A stretch of 64,000 nucleotides of DNA from Thioalkalivibrio sulfidiphilus HL-EbGr7 (GTDB lineage: Bacteria > Pseudomonadota > Gammaproteobacteria > Ectothiorhodospirales > Ectothiorhodospiraceae). The position numbers and the translations under genes are program-made. Shown here in pieces: positions 26,649 to 35,693 of this stretch. The notes below the pieces were generated by a model. That model saw only the letters and a program-made list of their open reading frames with translations. It did no database searches and was not told where the DNA came from. The stretch spans positions 1,860,001 to 1,924,000 of the forward strand of contig NC_011901.1 of NCBI RefSeq assembly GCF_000021985.1. The letters are read 5' to 3'. Position 1 is the first letter of the stretch. Every line of letters starts with the position of its first letter.

Positions 26649-29600
26649 CAATACTCCGCCTGGGCCTTGATGATGCTGAACAGCCGATCCACCTCATCGG
26701 GATCCTTAAGCACCTCATAGAGCGCGCGCTTGATGGTGTTCTCCCGTGGCTGTAAACCGCGCCAGCCGTCCGGCCTGACTTGTCGCACCACCTCATCCAG
26801 CTTCAGGGCCAGCTCCAGGGCCTCCTCCTGGGTCAGTTCCGGGCAGCTCGGCCTGACCTCCAACACCTGCCCCGCTGGCTGAGCCGCAGGCACCCGCAGC
26901 ATCAGGTTGTTGTACAGCGCCCGCTTGCCCGGTGTATCCAGCGCGGGCGGGACGTCCTCATCCTTGCCTTCGGCCACCTTCTTCACCAGCTCGGCGATCT
27001 GCCTGAGGTATTCCTCGTACTCCAGGGCCTTGGCCTTGCGGGCCTCGATGATCTCGGCGAGCAGGGCGGACATCTTCTCGAAGTAGGCCGGGTCGGTCAG
27101 GTGTTCCTTGAGGATCTTGCTGCGGACGTTGTTCTCGATGGTCTCGGCGATGGCGTCCCTGCTGCCCTTCAGGTTGCCGAGCTGCTGATTGATGGCGTCG
27201 GCGACGCCGGTCTTCACGATCAGGTCCAGCAGGCCGATGTTCTCGAAGGCGGAGATCTTGCGGGGTTCGTCCGCCTCGATGTAGGTGTCGATCAGGTGCC
27301 GCATGTCGGCCTCGTAGGCCTTCAGGTCCAGGGTCTCGCCGCTGGCGTTGCGGATGATGTCCCGTAGCTTGAGATAATCCTCCAGCCTGCGCTTGATCTC
27401 TGCTGCCTCCTTGGCCGAGTAACCCGCGGGCTCCATCTCGTCGGCAAGCCCGGCATAGGTGCGCATCAGGGTGGCGACACCCTTGTAGAGGGCCGTTCTC
27501 AGCGGCACGCGCTCGGCCAGGTCTTCGGGGATCTCGGTGTTGCCGCAGAAGTAATGGATGTGCTCCAGCTCGCCCCTGGGGGGCTCCACCGGCTCGCACA
27601 GCAGGACCAGGGCCTCCAGGGCCTCGTCCAGCTTTTCCCGGCCCCTGGTGAGGCGGTCCTGGATCATCACCTCGGGATCGGCGCCGGGGGCGCTGTGGTC
27701 CAGCTCGGAGCTGTACACGGCGATGGCGTTCTCCACCTTCTTGAACAGGTCTTTGTAATCGACGATGTAGCCGAAGTCCTTGTCCTCGCCGTCCAGGCGG
27801 TTGGTGCGGCAGATGGCCTGGAACAGGCCGTGGTCCTGCATGGACTTGTCGATGTAGAGATAGGTGCAGGGGGGCGCGTCGAAGCCGGTCAGCAGCTTGT
27901 CCACCACCACCAGCAGCTTCATGTTGGCCGGTTCCCGGGTGAACCGGTCCTTGGCCCAGGCCTCGTAGGTCTCGGTCTTCGTCTTGCCCGGCTGGGCGTC
28001 CACGTCCTTGAGCAGTTCCGTGTACATGCTGTAGATGAACTGCTTGTCGGACTCGGTGTTGGCGCCGGTCTCCTCCAGGGTCACGTGATTGGCCATGGGG
28101 TTGTAGGAGGTCACCACCGCGCACTTGCCCTTGAGGCTGGTCTGCTGAAACAGGGAGAAGTACTTGCAGGCCTCGTAGATGCTGGAGGCCACCAGGATGG
28201 CGTTGCCCCGCTCGCTGGACAGCCGTGGCTTCACGCCGAAATCGAACAGGATGTCGGCCACCACCCGGCTCATACGGGACTTGGAGCTAAGCACCTGCTG
28301 CATGGTGCCCCACTTCTTCATCAGCTCATCCCGCTGCCACGGGTTCAGACCCTTGGTCTTGGCGGCAAACCATTCGTCGATCTTGGCCTGGGAGCCAAGC
28401 TTCTGGTCGATATCCCGGGCCTCGTAGACCAGATCCAGGACCACCTGGTCCTCCACCGCCTCGCTGAACTTGTAGGTGTGGATGTAGCCGCCAAAGACCT
28501 CCAGACTGGTGGCCTTGTCCCGCTTCAGCAGCGGCGTGCCGGTGAAGCCGATGAACACCGCGTCGGGCATCATGGCCTTCATCACCTGGTTCAGCTTGCC
28601 GCCCTGGGTGCGGTGGCATTCGTCCACGAACACGAATACCTCGCCCACCGTGGGGCTGGGCTGCGCTTTCAGCTCGCGGATGAAGGCGTCGAAGTCCTCC
28701 ACGCCCCGGGCGCCGAACTTGTGCACCAGAGAGCACAACAGCCTGGGCCTGGCCTGGCCCAGTTGGTTCACCAGGTCACGCCCGCTGCTGGTGCGGTAGA
28801 TGCTCTCCCCCGCGTCCCGGAAGACCCGCTCGATCTGGGCGTCCAGCTCGTCCCGGTCGGTGATCACCACCACCCGGGCATCGGGGTTGTTCTCCAGGAT
28901 CCACTTGGCCAGCAGCACCATGACGATGCTCTTGCCGCTGCCCTGGGTGTTCCAGATGATGCCGCCCTCGCCCCGGCGCACGTATGTCTGCGCCGCCTTG
29001 ATGCCGAAGTACTGATGCACCCGGGGCAGTTTCTTCACGCCCCCGTCGAACAGCACGAAATCGTGCATCAGCTCGATCAGGCGCTGCTTGTCGCACATCT
29101 TGAGCAGGTACTTGTCCAGCTTGTAGCGGCTGTTGTCCGCCTCGTCCTCCTTCCACTTGAGGAAGAACTTCTCCGGCGTGCCGATGGTGCCGTATTGCAG
29201 CCCCTCGGAATCGTTGCCCGCGAAGATGAACTGCACGGTGCTGAAGAACCAGGCGTTGAATTCGGGCTGCTGGTTGGACAGGCTCTGGCGGATGCCGTCG
29301 CCGAGGGACACCCGGCTGTTCTTGAGTTCCAGCACACCCACTGCGATGCCGTTCACGTACAACACCAGATCGGGACGCCGTTCCAGCTTGCCCTTGAGGG
29401 TAACCTCCTCGGCAATGGCGAAGTGGTTATTCTGCGGGGACTGCCAGTCGATCAGGTGCACCGTGTGCGTGTGCTGCCCCGCCTCGGTCTTCACCGCCAC
29501 GCCGTAGCGCAGCAGGCCGTAGATGTGCTTGTTGTTCTCGTAGAGCTCGCGCCCGTGATCGTTCGCCTCGGCGCGCAGCTTGTGGATGGCACGGGAGATC

Positions 29601-29773
29601 TGGGCCTGGCTGTAACCCCGCCCGGCGAGCCACTGCGTCAGCAGCCCCTCCTCGATGTTGCTGTTGCCCTCGCGCTCGCCCCAGTCGCCCAGGTAGTCGT
29701 AGCCCAGCTCATCGCGAAAGAGCTGGACGACCCGGTTCTGGGTCACGCGTTCAGGCTGTCCGATCGAACTCAT
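26648..29773 (-). CDS. hsdR: Type I restriction endonuclease, R subunit
   Basis: Motor and nuclease subunit of the HsdRMS complex, 1041 aa. It translocates unmethylated DNA and cuts at a distance. The N-terminal RecB-like nuclease has Asp135 (RRPDLVLYV) and Glu149-Leu-Lys151 (VLELKNS). The SF2 translocase has Walker A NTQGSGKSIV (about 275-284), motif II VDECHRTQ, motif III GFTGTPL and motif VI QAICRTNR. The C-terminus is helical, as needed for docking on HsdM. Its ATG lies one base after the AbiEii stop, so expression is coupled to the toxin-antitoxin pair rather than directly to hsdS. Confidence 0.97.
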   Translation of the reverse strand: MSSIGQPERVTQNRVVQLFRDELGYDYLGDWGEREGNSNIEEGLLTQWLAGRGYSQAQISRAIHKLRAEANDHGRELYENNKHIYGLLRYGVAVKTEAGQHTHTVHLIDWQSPQNNHFAIAEEVTLKGKLERRPDLVLYVNGIAVGVLELKNSRVSLGDGIRQSLSNQQPEFNAWFFSTVQFIFAGNDSEGLQYGTIGTPEKFFLKWKEDEADNSRYKLDKYLLKMCDKQRLIELMHDFVLFDGGVKKLPRVHQYFGIKAAQTYVRRGEGGIIWNTQGSGKSIVMVLLAKWILENNPDARVVVITDRDELDAQIERVFRDAGESIYRTSSGRDLVNQLGQARPRLLCSLVHKFGARGVEDFDAFIRELKAQPSPTVGEVFVFVDECHRTQGGKLNQVMKAMMPDAVFIGFTGTPLLKRDKATSLEVFGGYIHTYKFSEAVEDQVVLDLVYEARDIDQKLGSQAKIDEWFAAKTKGLNPWQRDELMKKWGTMQQVLSSKSRMSRVVADILFDFGVKPRLSSERGNAILVASSIYEACKYFSLFQQTSLKGKCAVVTSYNPMANHVTLEETGANTESDKQFIYSMYTELLKDVDAQPGKTKTETYEAWAKDRFTREPANMKLLVVVDKLLTGFDAPPCTYLYIDKSMQDHGLFQAICRTNRLDGEDKDFGYIVDYKDLFKKVENAIAVYSSELDHSAPGADPEVMIQDRLTRGREKLDEALEALVLLCEPVEPPRGELEHIHYFCGNTEIPEDLAERVPLRTALYKGVATLMRTYAGLADEMEPAGYSAKEAAEIKRRLEDYLKLRDIIRNASGETLDLKAYEADMRHLIDTYIEADEPRKISAFENIGLLDLIVKTGVADAINQQLGNLKGSRDAIAETIENNVRSKILKEHLTDPAYFEKMSALLAEIIEARKAKALEYEEYLRQIAELVKKVAEGKDEDVPPALDTPGKRALYNNLMLRVPAAQPAGQVLEVRPSCPELTQEEALELALKLDEVVRQVRPDGWRGLQPRENTIKRALYEVLKDPDEVDRLFSIIKAQAEY

Positions 29774-29774
29774 G

Positions 29775-30755
29775 TCATGTCCTGTTGATTTCCGTTTCCA
29801 GCTCGCGCAGGGCGGTCAGGATGTCATCGAATGAGGGGATGTCGCCAAAGATCATGTTGCCCATGGCCCGGTAGTCGGACTCGACCCGGCGCAAGACGGT
29901 GTCTCCGGGAACTAGTCTCAAGGAGCCTGCTCGTGCAAGCTCGTAGCGCGCCCAGGCACGTGGATAGAACCGCTGCTTGAACGCCACGACATCCGCCAGC
30001 AGCCGGGGATCCGCCAGGGCGGCTGCCCGCACGGGGGCGCGGGCCATGCGGGCCAGGTCGTAGTAATGGCGGGAATAACGCGCGGGCTGAGGGTTGTCGT
30101 CGGGACGGTGGGCCTCCTGATGGAGAATGGTCGCCTTCTCCCAGAAGGTCCGCTCCGCCTTGATCACCTGCACCGTGCAGGCACCCCGCTCGAACACCCC
30201 GGGAAACACCTCCGCCGCATAGGGGCGGATCTCCCGCGATTCATGCGGCAGCCAGGAGGCCAGCGGGCCGATTTCCAGCAGGATCTGCGGGCGCAGATAG
30301 GCATCGGGAAAGGCGGCGGGATAGCGTAGCGCGATCACATGGGGCTCGCCTTCCGGGATGTCACCCTGGCAAAGCCCCTCCAGCACCTGGTTGACCTGCC
30401 CCAGCAGCACGTCCCGCAGGTAGCGCTGGGCCTGCTGGTTGATCGCCTCGTTGAGCCTTTCCTGCCGCGTCCGGGAGAGTTCGGCCAACGGGTCCTCCCC
30501 CACCAGCACCCGCCAGTCGAGCACCAGGTCGATGTCCTCCGAGAAGCGCTCGATCAGGCCGTAGGCCTTGGACAGGCTGGTGCCGCCTTTGAACATCAGC
30601 ACCCGGGCCAGCGCCGGATCGCTGAACAGCCGGTCGAGCACCCAGGTCACCCAGAAGTCCTTTTCCACCACCGCCGGGGTGGTGCCCAGACGGGCCGCGG
30701 CCTCCGCAAACAGTTCGCGGCGTTGCGCTTCGGCCAGGCGGGCGACCTTGCGCAT
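29775..30755 (-). CDS. AbiEii-type nucleotidyltransferase toxin
   Basis: Toxin of a type IV (AbiE) toxin-antitoxin abortive-infection pair, 326 aa. The DNA-polymerase-beta-like core is visible as FKGGTSLSKAYGLIERFSEDIDLVL, with the GGTSLSK motif and the DID metal-binding pair. A KDFWVTWVLD helix precedes it. Members transfer nucleotides to RNA, including tRNA, and stop growth. The ATG overlaps the antitoxin stop (TGATG). It sits immediately before hsdR in the same operon. Confidence 0.9.
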   Translation of the reverse strand: MRKVARLAEAQRRELFAEAAARLGTTPAVVEKDFWVTWVLDRLFSDPALARVLMFKGGTSLSKAYGLIERFSEDIDLVLDWRVLVGEDPLAELSRTRQERLNEAINQQAQRYLRDVLLGQVNQVLEGLCQGDIPEGEPHVIALRYPAAFPDAYLRPQILLEIGPLASWLPHESREIRPYAAEVFPGVFERGACTVQVIKAERTFWEKATILHQEAHRPDDNPQPARYSRHYYDLARMARAPVRAAALADPRLLADVVAFKQRFYPRAWARYELARAGSLRLVPGDTVLRRVESDYRAMGNMIFGDIPSFDDILTALRELETEINRT

Positions 30756-31363
30756 CAGCCCTCCTCCCCGCACACCTGCTTGATGATCTGGTAGATCCAG
30801 CCGGTCACCGCGCGCGTCTCACGCAGCACCCGGGCACAATCCTCCGCGCCCAGGTACTCCCGGATGGTGCGGATCGTGGCGGCGTCCACCCGCTCGCGCC
30901 CCAGGGCCTTGAGCGCCTCCACCACCAGGGCGCTCTTGCGGTGGCGGAAGCCCGTGTCCTTGAGGGCGGCTTTCCTGAAGGCCAGGGTCTGGTTACCGAT
31001 GCGGTACTGGCGGCTGGGGCCGTTGGAGTGATACAGCCAGCGCCCCGGCACCTGGGTGGAGAGCCCCAGCACGTTCAGGGCCGTATCACCGGAGGGCTGG
31101 ATGCGCCAGTGAAACTTGCGCGCCAGGGCCTGGGCCACCTGGTCCATGTCCGGGCTCAGGTCCTGCCCCAACAGCTCGCTGTGGCGAGGATAGTCGTAAA
31201 CGCCGTGGCACACCCGGCGGATCGTCCCGGCCCGGGCCAGGTCCGACAGGGCCTTGTGGATGCTGGCCTCGTCGAAATCCAGGACGAAATCCACCTTGGT
31301 GAACGCCCAACCCCTGCCGCGCCCGTATATTCTTGAAAGTATTTTTTTATCAATGGCTTGCAT
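30755..31363 (-). CDS. AbiEi/DUF6088-type antitoxin and autorepressor
   Basis: Antitoxin of the AbiE pair, 202 aa. The N-terminal winged helix (about residues 1-75; AFTKVDFVLDFDEASIHKAL, part, then GTIRRVCHGVYDYP) matches the AbiEi DNA-binding domain. The C-terminal part (DTALNVLGLSTQVPGRWLYHSNG) matches the antitoxin domain shared by AbiEi and DUF6088 proteins. AbiEi proteins repress their own promoter by binding inverted repeats; a perfect 12-bp inverted repeat lies 19 bp upstream. Confidence 0.88.
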   Translation of the reverse strand: MQAIDKKILSRIYGRGRGWAFTKVDFVLDFDEASIHKALSDLARAGTIRRVCHGVYDYPRHSELLGQDLSPDMDQVAQALARKFHWRIQPSGDTALNVLGLSTQVPGRWLYHSNGPSRQYRIGNQTLAFRKAALKDTGFRHRKSALVVEALKALGRERVDAATIRTIREYLGAEDCARVLRETRAVTGWIYQIIKQVCGEEG

Positions 31364-31381
31364 TATTTCAGGGCGCTGGAT

Positions 31382-31413
31382 TTTTCAGGAAAAATGCCGC
31401 GTTTTCCTGAAAA
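31382..31413 (-). promoter_or_regulatory. Inverted-repeat operator of the AbiE pair
   Basis: Perfect arms TTTTCAGGAAAA (31382-31393) and TTTTCCTGAAAA (31402-31413) separated by 8 bp, ending 19 bp before the AbiEi start. Known AbiEi proteins bind inverted repeats in their promoters, so autoregulation is the likely use. The arms would overlap the -10 or transcription start region. Further upstream, 31430-31500 is GC-rich with GGGGCGC...GCGCCCC arms. Confidence 0.75.
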
Positions 31414-31506
31414 TAGCACAGTTCCCCTCCTGCCGCGATAGCGGCGGGCGAAGCGCCCTGCGGGACCGGGGCGCGATCCACCCGGGCGGGTGAGGCGCCC
31501 CTACGT

Positions 31507-32766
31507 TCATACCAGCCGGATCCGACCGGTGAGCAGCGCCTGCATCATGCCCTGCTTGAGCTGGCGGGCCTTGGCGAGCTTCGCCTCCAGTGTGGCAATT
31601 TCGGCGTCCATGTCGGAGAGGGTGGTAGCGATAGCGATTTGTTCCTCAACTTCCGGAAGAGGCTCTTCGATACCTTCCACATCCCCATGAGACAAGTGCT
31701 TAACAGTTGTGCTTGACGTTGAATCCTCGATTTTCTTCAACGGCGCAATTAGATAGTAGTAGGCAAATTTTGCATCTAATCCAGAAAGCGGAATAACCCG
31801 CCCAACCCGCTGATTCAGAAGAGCAACCCCTTCACCCCACAAGCATGGGATGAAATCACCATCCATTCCAATCAGCAAATCTCCATCTTTGACGAGAAAT
31901 TCATGCCGATAATCTCCGGTGTAGCTAATGATCTGGTCACTAGCTTTAAGATCACGATTCTTGATCAGTCGGATCCCTTGAAATTCATCGTTGAAATAAA
32001 TTGAACTAAATGGAAATCCCACTTGGAATTTCAAAACACTACCCAACCGCTTCACATCCCACTCCCCACTAAACCCCGGCAGGCGCCGCTTGCCGGTGAG
32101 CAGTTCCTGCATGGCGCCTTGTTTGATCTGGCGTTTCTTGGCGAGGAGCTGCGAGAGGGATTCGATGAGGGCGTCCGCATCGCTCAAGGCGGAGGCGATG
32201 GCTTGCTGCTCTCTATCTGTTGGGGGTAGCGGAATCTCGAACTTCCGAATCCTCGTCAAAGCCAGTTTTGGCTGTGCGCCGACTGTTTGAATAGATTCAA
32301 TCTTGCTCTGAATCAACGGCGACATCAGAACATGCAGAAGATAATTTTGTGAGCACTTTATATTCGTTATGCGATCAGCGTTCTCAGTCAAGTTCGCGCC
32401 ATTGAGTCGCTTCGGTATCTTACCGACAATCCCGAGCGTTCCCGCCACGGATATAAAAATATCGTCTGTATAGATCCGGTACCGCTTAATCTTCGGGAAC
32501 ACATCCACTGGAACGTACCGAATCTCATCAACGCAGACATATCCAGGGCGCATATCCGAGACGCGGATGTACGGGTGTGGCGTTTCATGCTCTGTCAGTG
32601 AACGCCCCAAAGGCAGACGCTTGCCGCTCGTGACGTCTGCGAACTTATCAAGAGATATGACCTCCCAATCCAACGGCACCAGACCCACCTCAGTCTGCTT
32701 ATACCCCGCCGGACACCCCTCGGCCTCCGGCGGCAGATACTTCGCACTTGCCTCCCTCACTTCCAT
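31507..32766 (-). CDS. hsdS: Type I restriction-modification specificity subunit
   Basis: DNA sequence-recognition subunit, 419 aa, with two target-recognition domains. TRD1 covers about residues 20-175 and ends in a conserved spacer (EIPLPPTDREQQAIASALSDADALIESL, part). TRD2 covers about 230-380 and ends with the parallel spacer (PLPEVEEQIAIATTLSDMDAEIATLE, part). The two helical spacers set the distance between the half-sites. The start overlaps the hsdM stop by 10 bp. The TRD regions are AT-richer than the flanks, typical of exchange by recombination. Confidence 0.96.
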   Translation of the reverse strand: MEVREASAKYLPPEAEGCPAGYKQTEVGLVPLDWEVISLDKFADVTSGKRLPLGRSLTEHETPHPYIRVSDMRPGYVCVDEIRYVPVDVFPKIKRYRIYTDDIFISVAGTLGIVGKIPKRLNGANLTENADRITNIKCSQNYLLHVLMSPLIQSKIESIQTVGAQPKLALTRIRKFEIPLPPTDREQQAIASALSDADALIESLSQLLAKKRQIKQGAMQELLTGKRRLPGFSGEWDVKRLGSVLKFQVGFPFSSIYFNDEFQGIRLIKNRDLKASDQIISYTGDYRHEFLVKDGDLLIGMDGDFIPCLWGEGVALLNQRVGRVIPLSGLDAKFAYYYLIAPLKKIEDSTSSTTVKHLSHGDVEGIEEPLPEVEEQIAIATTLSDMDAEIATLEAKLAKARQLKQGMMQALLTGRIRLV

Positions 32767-35156
32767 GCGAAGCCCATCCTTTCCAGGTGTCCGTTGACCC
32801 GCGCCTCCAGCCCGGCCACCCGGGCGGTGAGCTCCGGCAGAGGCGTGTCGTAACGCTCGGCCAGTTCGCGCACCCGTTTGGTGAGTGACTGGCTGATGCG
32901 GTCCATTTCACCGTGGACGTCCCTGTCCAGGGCGGCAATCCACTTGTCGTCCACCACCAGGGTCTTGATCTCGTCCTCGGTCAGTTTGGGGTACTGGGCA
33001 TAGGCGGCGGCATCCAGCTCGGCCTCGGCGTCCTTGAGGTCTTTCTTGAGGTCCGATTCCTGTTTGCTCAGGGCGAGCCATTCCTTGAGCACCTTGGCTT
33101 CGTCCTTGCTCTCCGGGTCATCCCGGATCTCCCTAAGGCGGGCGTTGACGTTGCCCTTGTTGACCTTGTCCAGCTCCGCGAAAGCGCCCTCCTCGCCACC
33201 GTGTTCCTCCTCCAGCTCGGCCAGGCGGGCGCTCACGCCCTCCAGGTCGGCGGCGAGCCGGTCGATGGCCGCCTGCTGGTCGGGGAAGTAGCGGGCCACC
33301 ACGAGGGCCTTGGGCAGGAAGTCGCAGGTCCAGCCCTTGTCCTTCTCCTTGCCTTTCTTGTCCTTCTCGATGATGCGCGCGGTCTCGGCCTTCCAGCCCT
33401 CGGCGGCGATCTGGTAGGCGTCGTCCTGCATGGTCCCGGCCCAGTAGTCCATGAGGTGCTGGTAGACGTCGTAGGGGTTGATGAGGGGGCGGCCCTTGTA
33501 GTGGGCCAGCAGGTCCTCGGAGAGGGTGTGGATCACCTCCTTGGGATGGCAGCCCGCGGCCAGGGCCTTGAGGCCGGGCACGGCACGCGCGCGCCAGGCC
33601 TCGAAGTGGGCGTTCATGGCGTCGATGAAGGCGGTGAATTCCGGGTGTCCGTAGATGGTGGCACGGATGTCGGCCTTGTCCACGGCCAGATCGAGATAGC
33701 CGGGGCGGTTGGGGCGGAACAGAGCCTGGCGCAGGCCGGGGCAGACGTCCCAGTAGCTTTGCAGGGCGTCCACGTCAGCCTCGGGGATGCCGCCACGCAG
33801 GTGGCCCTCGATATCCTGACGGTCTTCCGCCTGCTGGCTGTCGATGTAGCGCGGCAGGTTGAGGTTGTAGTCGTTCTTCTCGATCTCGGCGAGAGGCACC
33901 CGGCGCGCGTAGCCGGGCAGCTCGGCCTGTTTGGTGAACACGTCCACGATCTTGTGGATGTCCTGGCTGCGCAGGCGGTTCTTGGGGCCGTCCTTCATGA
34001 AGCCGCCGCTGGCGTCGATCATGAAGATGCCGTCGCGCCCGTGGGCCTCGGCCTTGTCCACCACCACGATGCAGGCGGGGATGCCGGTGCCGTAGAAGAG
34101 ATTGGGCGGCAGGCCGATGATGCCCTTGATGTAGCCCTTGCGCACCAGGTTGCGGCGGATGTCGGCCTCGGCGTTGCCCCGGAACAGCACGCCGTGGGGC
34201 AGGATGCAGGCGCCCCGGCCGGTGCTCTTGAGGCTGCGCAGGATGTGCAGCAGGTAGGCGTAGTCACCCTGCTTGTCCGGGGGGATGCCGTAGTGCTTGA
34301 AGCGCTCGTGGGGGTCGCTGGCCGGGTCGAGGCCGGTGCTCCAGCGCTTGTCGGAGAACGGCGGGTTGGCCACCACGTAGTCGAAGGTCTTGAGGCTCTG
34401 GCCGTCCAGGAACTTGGGGTCGGCCAGGGTGTTGCCCTGCATGATCAGCGCGGTGGGGTTGTTGTGCAGGATCATGTTCATGCGGGCCAGGCCGCTGGTG
34501 GCGGCGTCCTTCTCCTGCCCGTAGAGGGTGACATCGGTGCCCGCCTCGTCCGCCACCTTGAGCAGCAGGGATCCGGAGCCGCAGGTGGGGTCGTAGACCG
34601 TGGTGTCGGCGCTGGTGCTGGCGTTGCGGATGCCCAGGATCTGGGCCATCACCCGGCTCACCTCGGCGGGAGTGTAGAACTGTCCCTTGCTCTTGCCACT
34701 CTCGGTGGCGAAGTGGCGCATGAGGTATTCGTAGGCATCGCCCAGGATGTCGTCGCCGTCGGCGCGGTTTTTGGAGAAGTCCAGGCGCTTGTCTTCGAAG
34801 ATGGCGATCAGGTTGGTGAGCCGGTCCACCATCTCCTTGCCGCTGCCCAGCTTGTTGGGGTCGTTGAAGTCCGGCATCTCGGACAGCTGGTTGGCATTGG
34901 CCAGGGGGGCGATGATCTTCTTGTTGATCTGGTCGCCGATGTCGGGCTTGCCCTTGAGGGCGGCCATGTCCTTGAAGCTCGCCCCTGGGGGGATGGTGAT
35001 GGGCGCGTAGGGCTGCCCGGCGTACTTGTCGCTGACGTACTTAATGAACAGCAGGACGAGGACGTAGTCCTTGTACTGGCTGGCGTCCATACCACCGCGC
35101 AGCTCGTCGCAGCCGGACCAGAGGGAGGAATAGAGTTCGGATTTCTTGAGGGCCAT
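32757..35156 (-). CDS. hsdM: Type I restriction-modification DNA N6-adenine methyltransferase
   Basis: Modification subunit, 799 aa from the ATG at 35156 (ALKKSELYSSLWSGCDELRG, after Met). The frame is open 77 codons further upstream, but that segment is Pro/Gly-rich and unlike the family. HsdM N-terminal helical domain about 1-150; SAM-binding motif DPTCGSGSLLLK (189-200); catalytic NPPF (264-267). Beyond about residue 500 there is a C-terminal extension with a coiled coil (EGVSARLAELEEEHGGEEGA, part), making it longer than the common 500-aa HsdM. The C-terminal end (SLTKRVRELAERYDTPLPEL) probably contacts HsdS. Confidence 0.96.
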   Translation of the reverse strand: MALKKSELYSSLWSGCDELRGGMDASQYKDYVLVLLFIKYVSDKYAGQPYAPITIPPGASFKDMAALKGKPDIGDQINKKIIAPLANANQLSEMPDFNDPNKLGSGKEMVDRLTNLIAIFEDKRLDFSKNRADGDDILGDAYEYLMRHFATESGKSKGQFYTPAEVSRVMAQILGIRNASTSADTTVYDPTCGSGSLLLKVADEAGTDVTLYGQEKDAATSGLARMNMILHNNPTALIMQGNTLADPKFLDGQSLKTFDYVVANPPFSDKRWSTGLDPASDPHERFKHYGIPPDKQGDYAYLLHILRSLKSTGRGACILPHGVLFRGNAEADIRRNLVRKGYIKGIIGLPPNLFYGTGIPACIVVVDKAEAHGRDGIFMIDASGGFMKDGPKNRLRSQDIHKIVDVFTKQAELPGYARRVPLAEIEKNDYNLNLPRYIDSQQAEDRQDIEGHLRGGIPEADVDALQSYWDVCPGLRQALFRPNRPGYLDLAVDKADIRATIYGHPEFTAFIDAMNAHFEAWRARAVPGLKALAAGCHPKEVIHTLSEDLLAHYKGRPLINPYDVYQHLMDYWAGTMQDDAYQIAAEGWKAETARIIEKDKKGKEKDKGWTCDFLPKALVVARYFPDQQAAIDRLAADLEGVSARLAELEEEHGGEEGAFAELDKVNKGNVNARLREIRDDPESKDEAKVLKEWLALSKQESDLKKDLKDAEAELDAAAYAQYPKLTEDEIKTLVVDDKWIAALDRDVHGEMDRISQSLTKRVRELAERYDTPLPELTARVAGLEARVNGHLERMGFAWK

Positions 35157-35693
35157 GGAGTGCCTGTTTTCCCTGGGTTGTTCTGCCGATGCCCCTTGGG
35201 GGCTGGCCTGTGGTTGCCTGTCTGGACTGCCCGGAGGGGTCCCTTCCCCGCCGTAGGCCGCAGCCATGGGGCCCGGGGGACCTGCAGGTGCTCCGGGAAG
35301 CGTCCGGTTGTGATTATCCCCTGCCCTGCGGACACAGGGTGTCGCAGGGCTTTTGAGTGAGTGTACGGGGCCGGGGTGGGGCTGCAAATCGCGCCGGGAG
35401 ATCTGACCGCACCGCCCTGCCCGCGCAGCGGATTGACGGCCCGGAGATCGGGGCGGGCGTCTGCAAGAGCGGGCGGCACGGTCGTGAGCGACGTCAGGCA
35501 GGCACCACCAGGCGGCTATCCCATTGTTTTATATGTTATCCCAGTCGCCTAACGAGCAATGAGTCTTTCTTGCTCCACCATTTAATTATGATTTTTTCTA
35601 TGATTTCTTCATTTTTTTGTTGACTCGCCGCATAGCCTGATTCATTATCCGCTTCATGATGTTTTCCCAGTAATTGACACGAAGGAATCAGGC
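35157..35693. other. 537-bp divergent intergenic region between hsdM and the HTH gene
   Basis: No gene is supported here. The hsdM-proximal part is GC-rich and shows only an in-frame upward extension of hsdM that I do not believe. From about 35520 it becomes strongly AT-rich and ends in the promoter of the rightward HTH gene. The hsdM promoter was not identified. Confidence 0.6.
35620..35693 (+). promoter_or_regulatory. Sigma70-like promoter and 9-bp inverted repeat before the HTH gene
   Basis: TTGACT (35620-35625), a 17-bp spacer, and CATTAT (35643-35648) form a plausible promoter. GCCTGATTC (35635-35643) and GAATCAGGC (35685-35693) are perfect inverted arms; the first overlaps the promoter spacer and the second touches the start codon and covers part of the AAGGA ribosome site. 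This could be an operator for the encoded HTH protein, or an mRNA stem that hides the ribosome site if transcription starts upstream of it. Confidence 0.5.

Noticed and set aside
27554-29788. Long plus-strand frame (744 aa) opposite hsdR
   Set aside because: Antisense shadow of a complete HsdR with all motifs; composition rich in Val, His, Gln and Leu without any domain.
32913-35360. Long plus-strand frame (815 aa) opposite hsdM
   Set aside because: Antisense shadow of hsdM; no recognisable motif and antisense-type composition.
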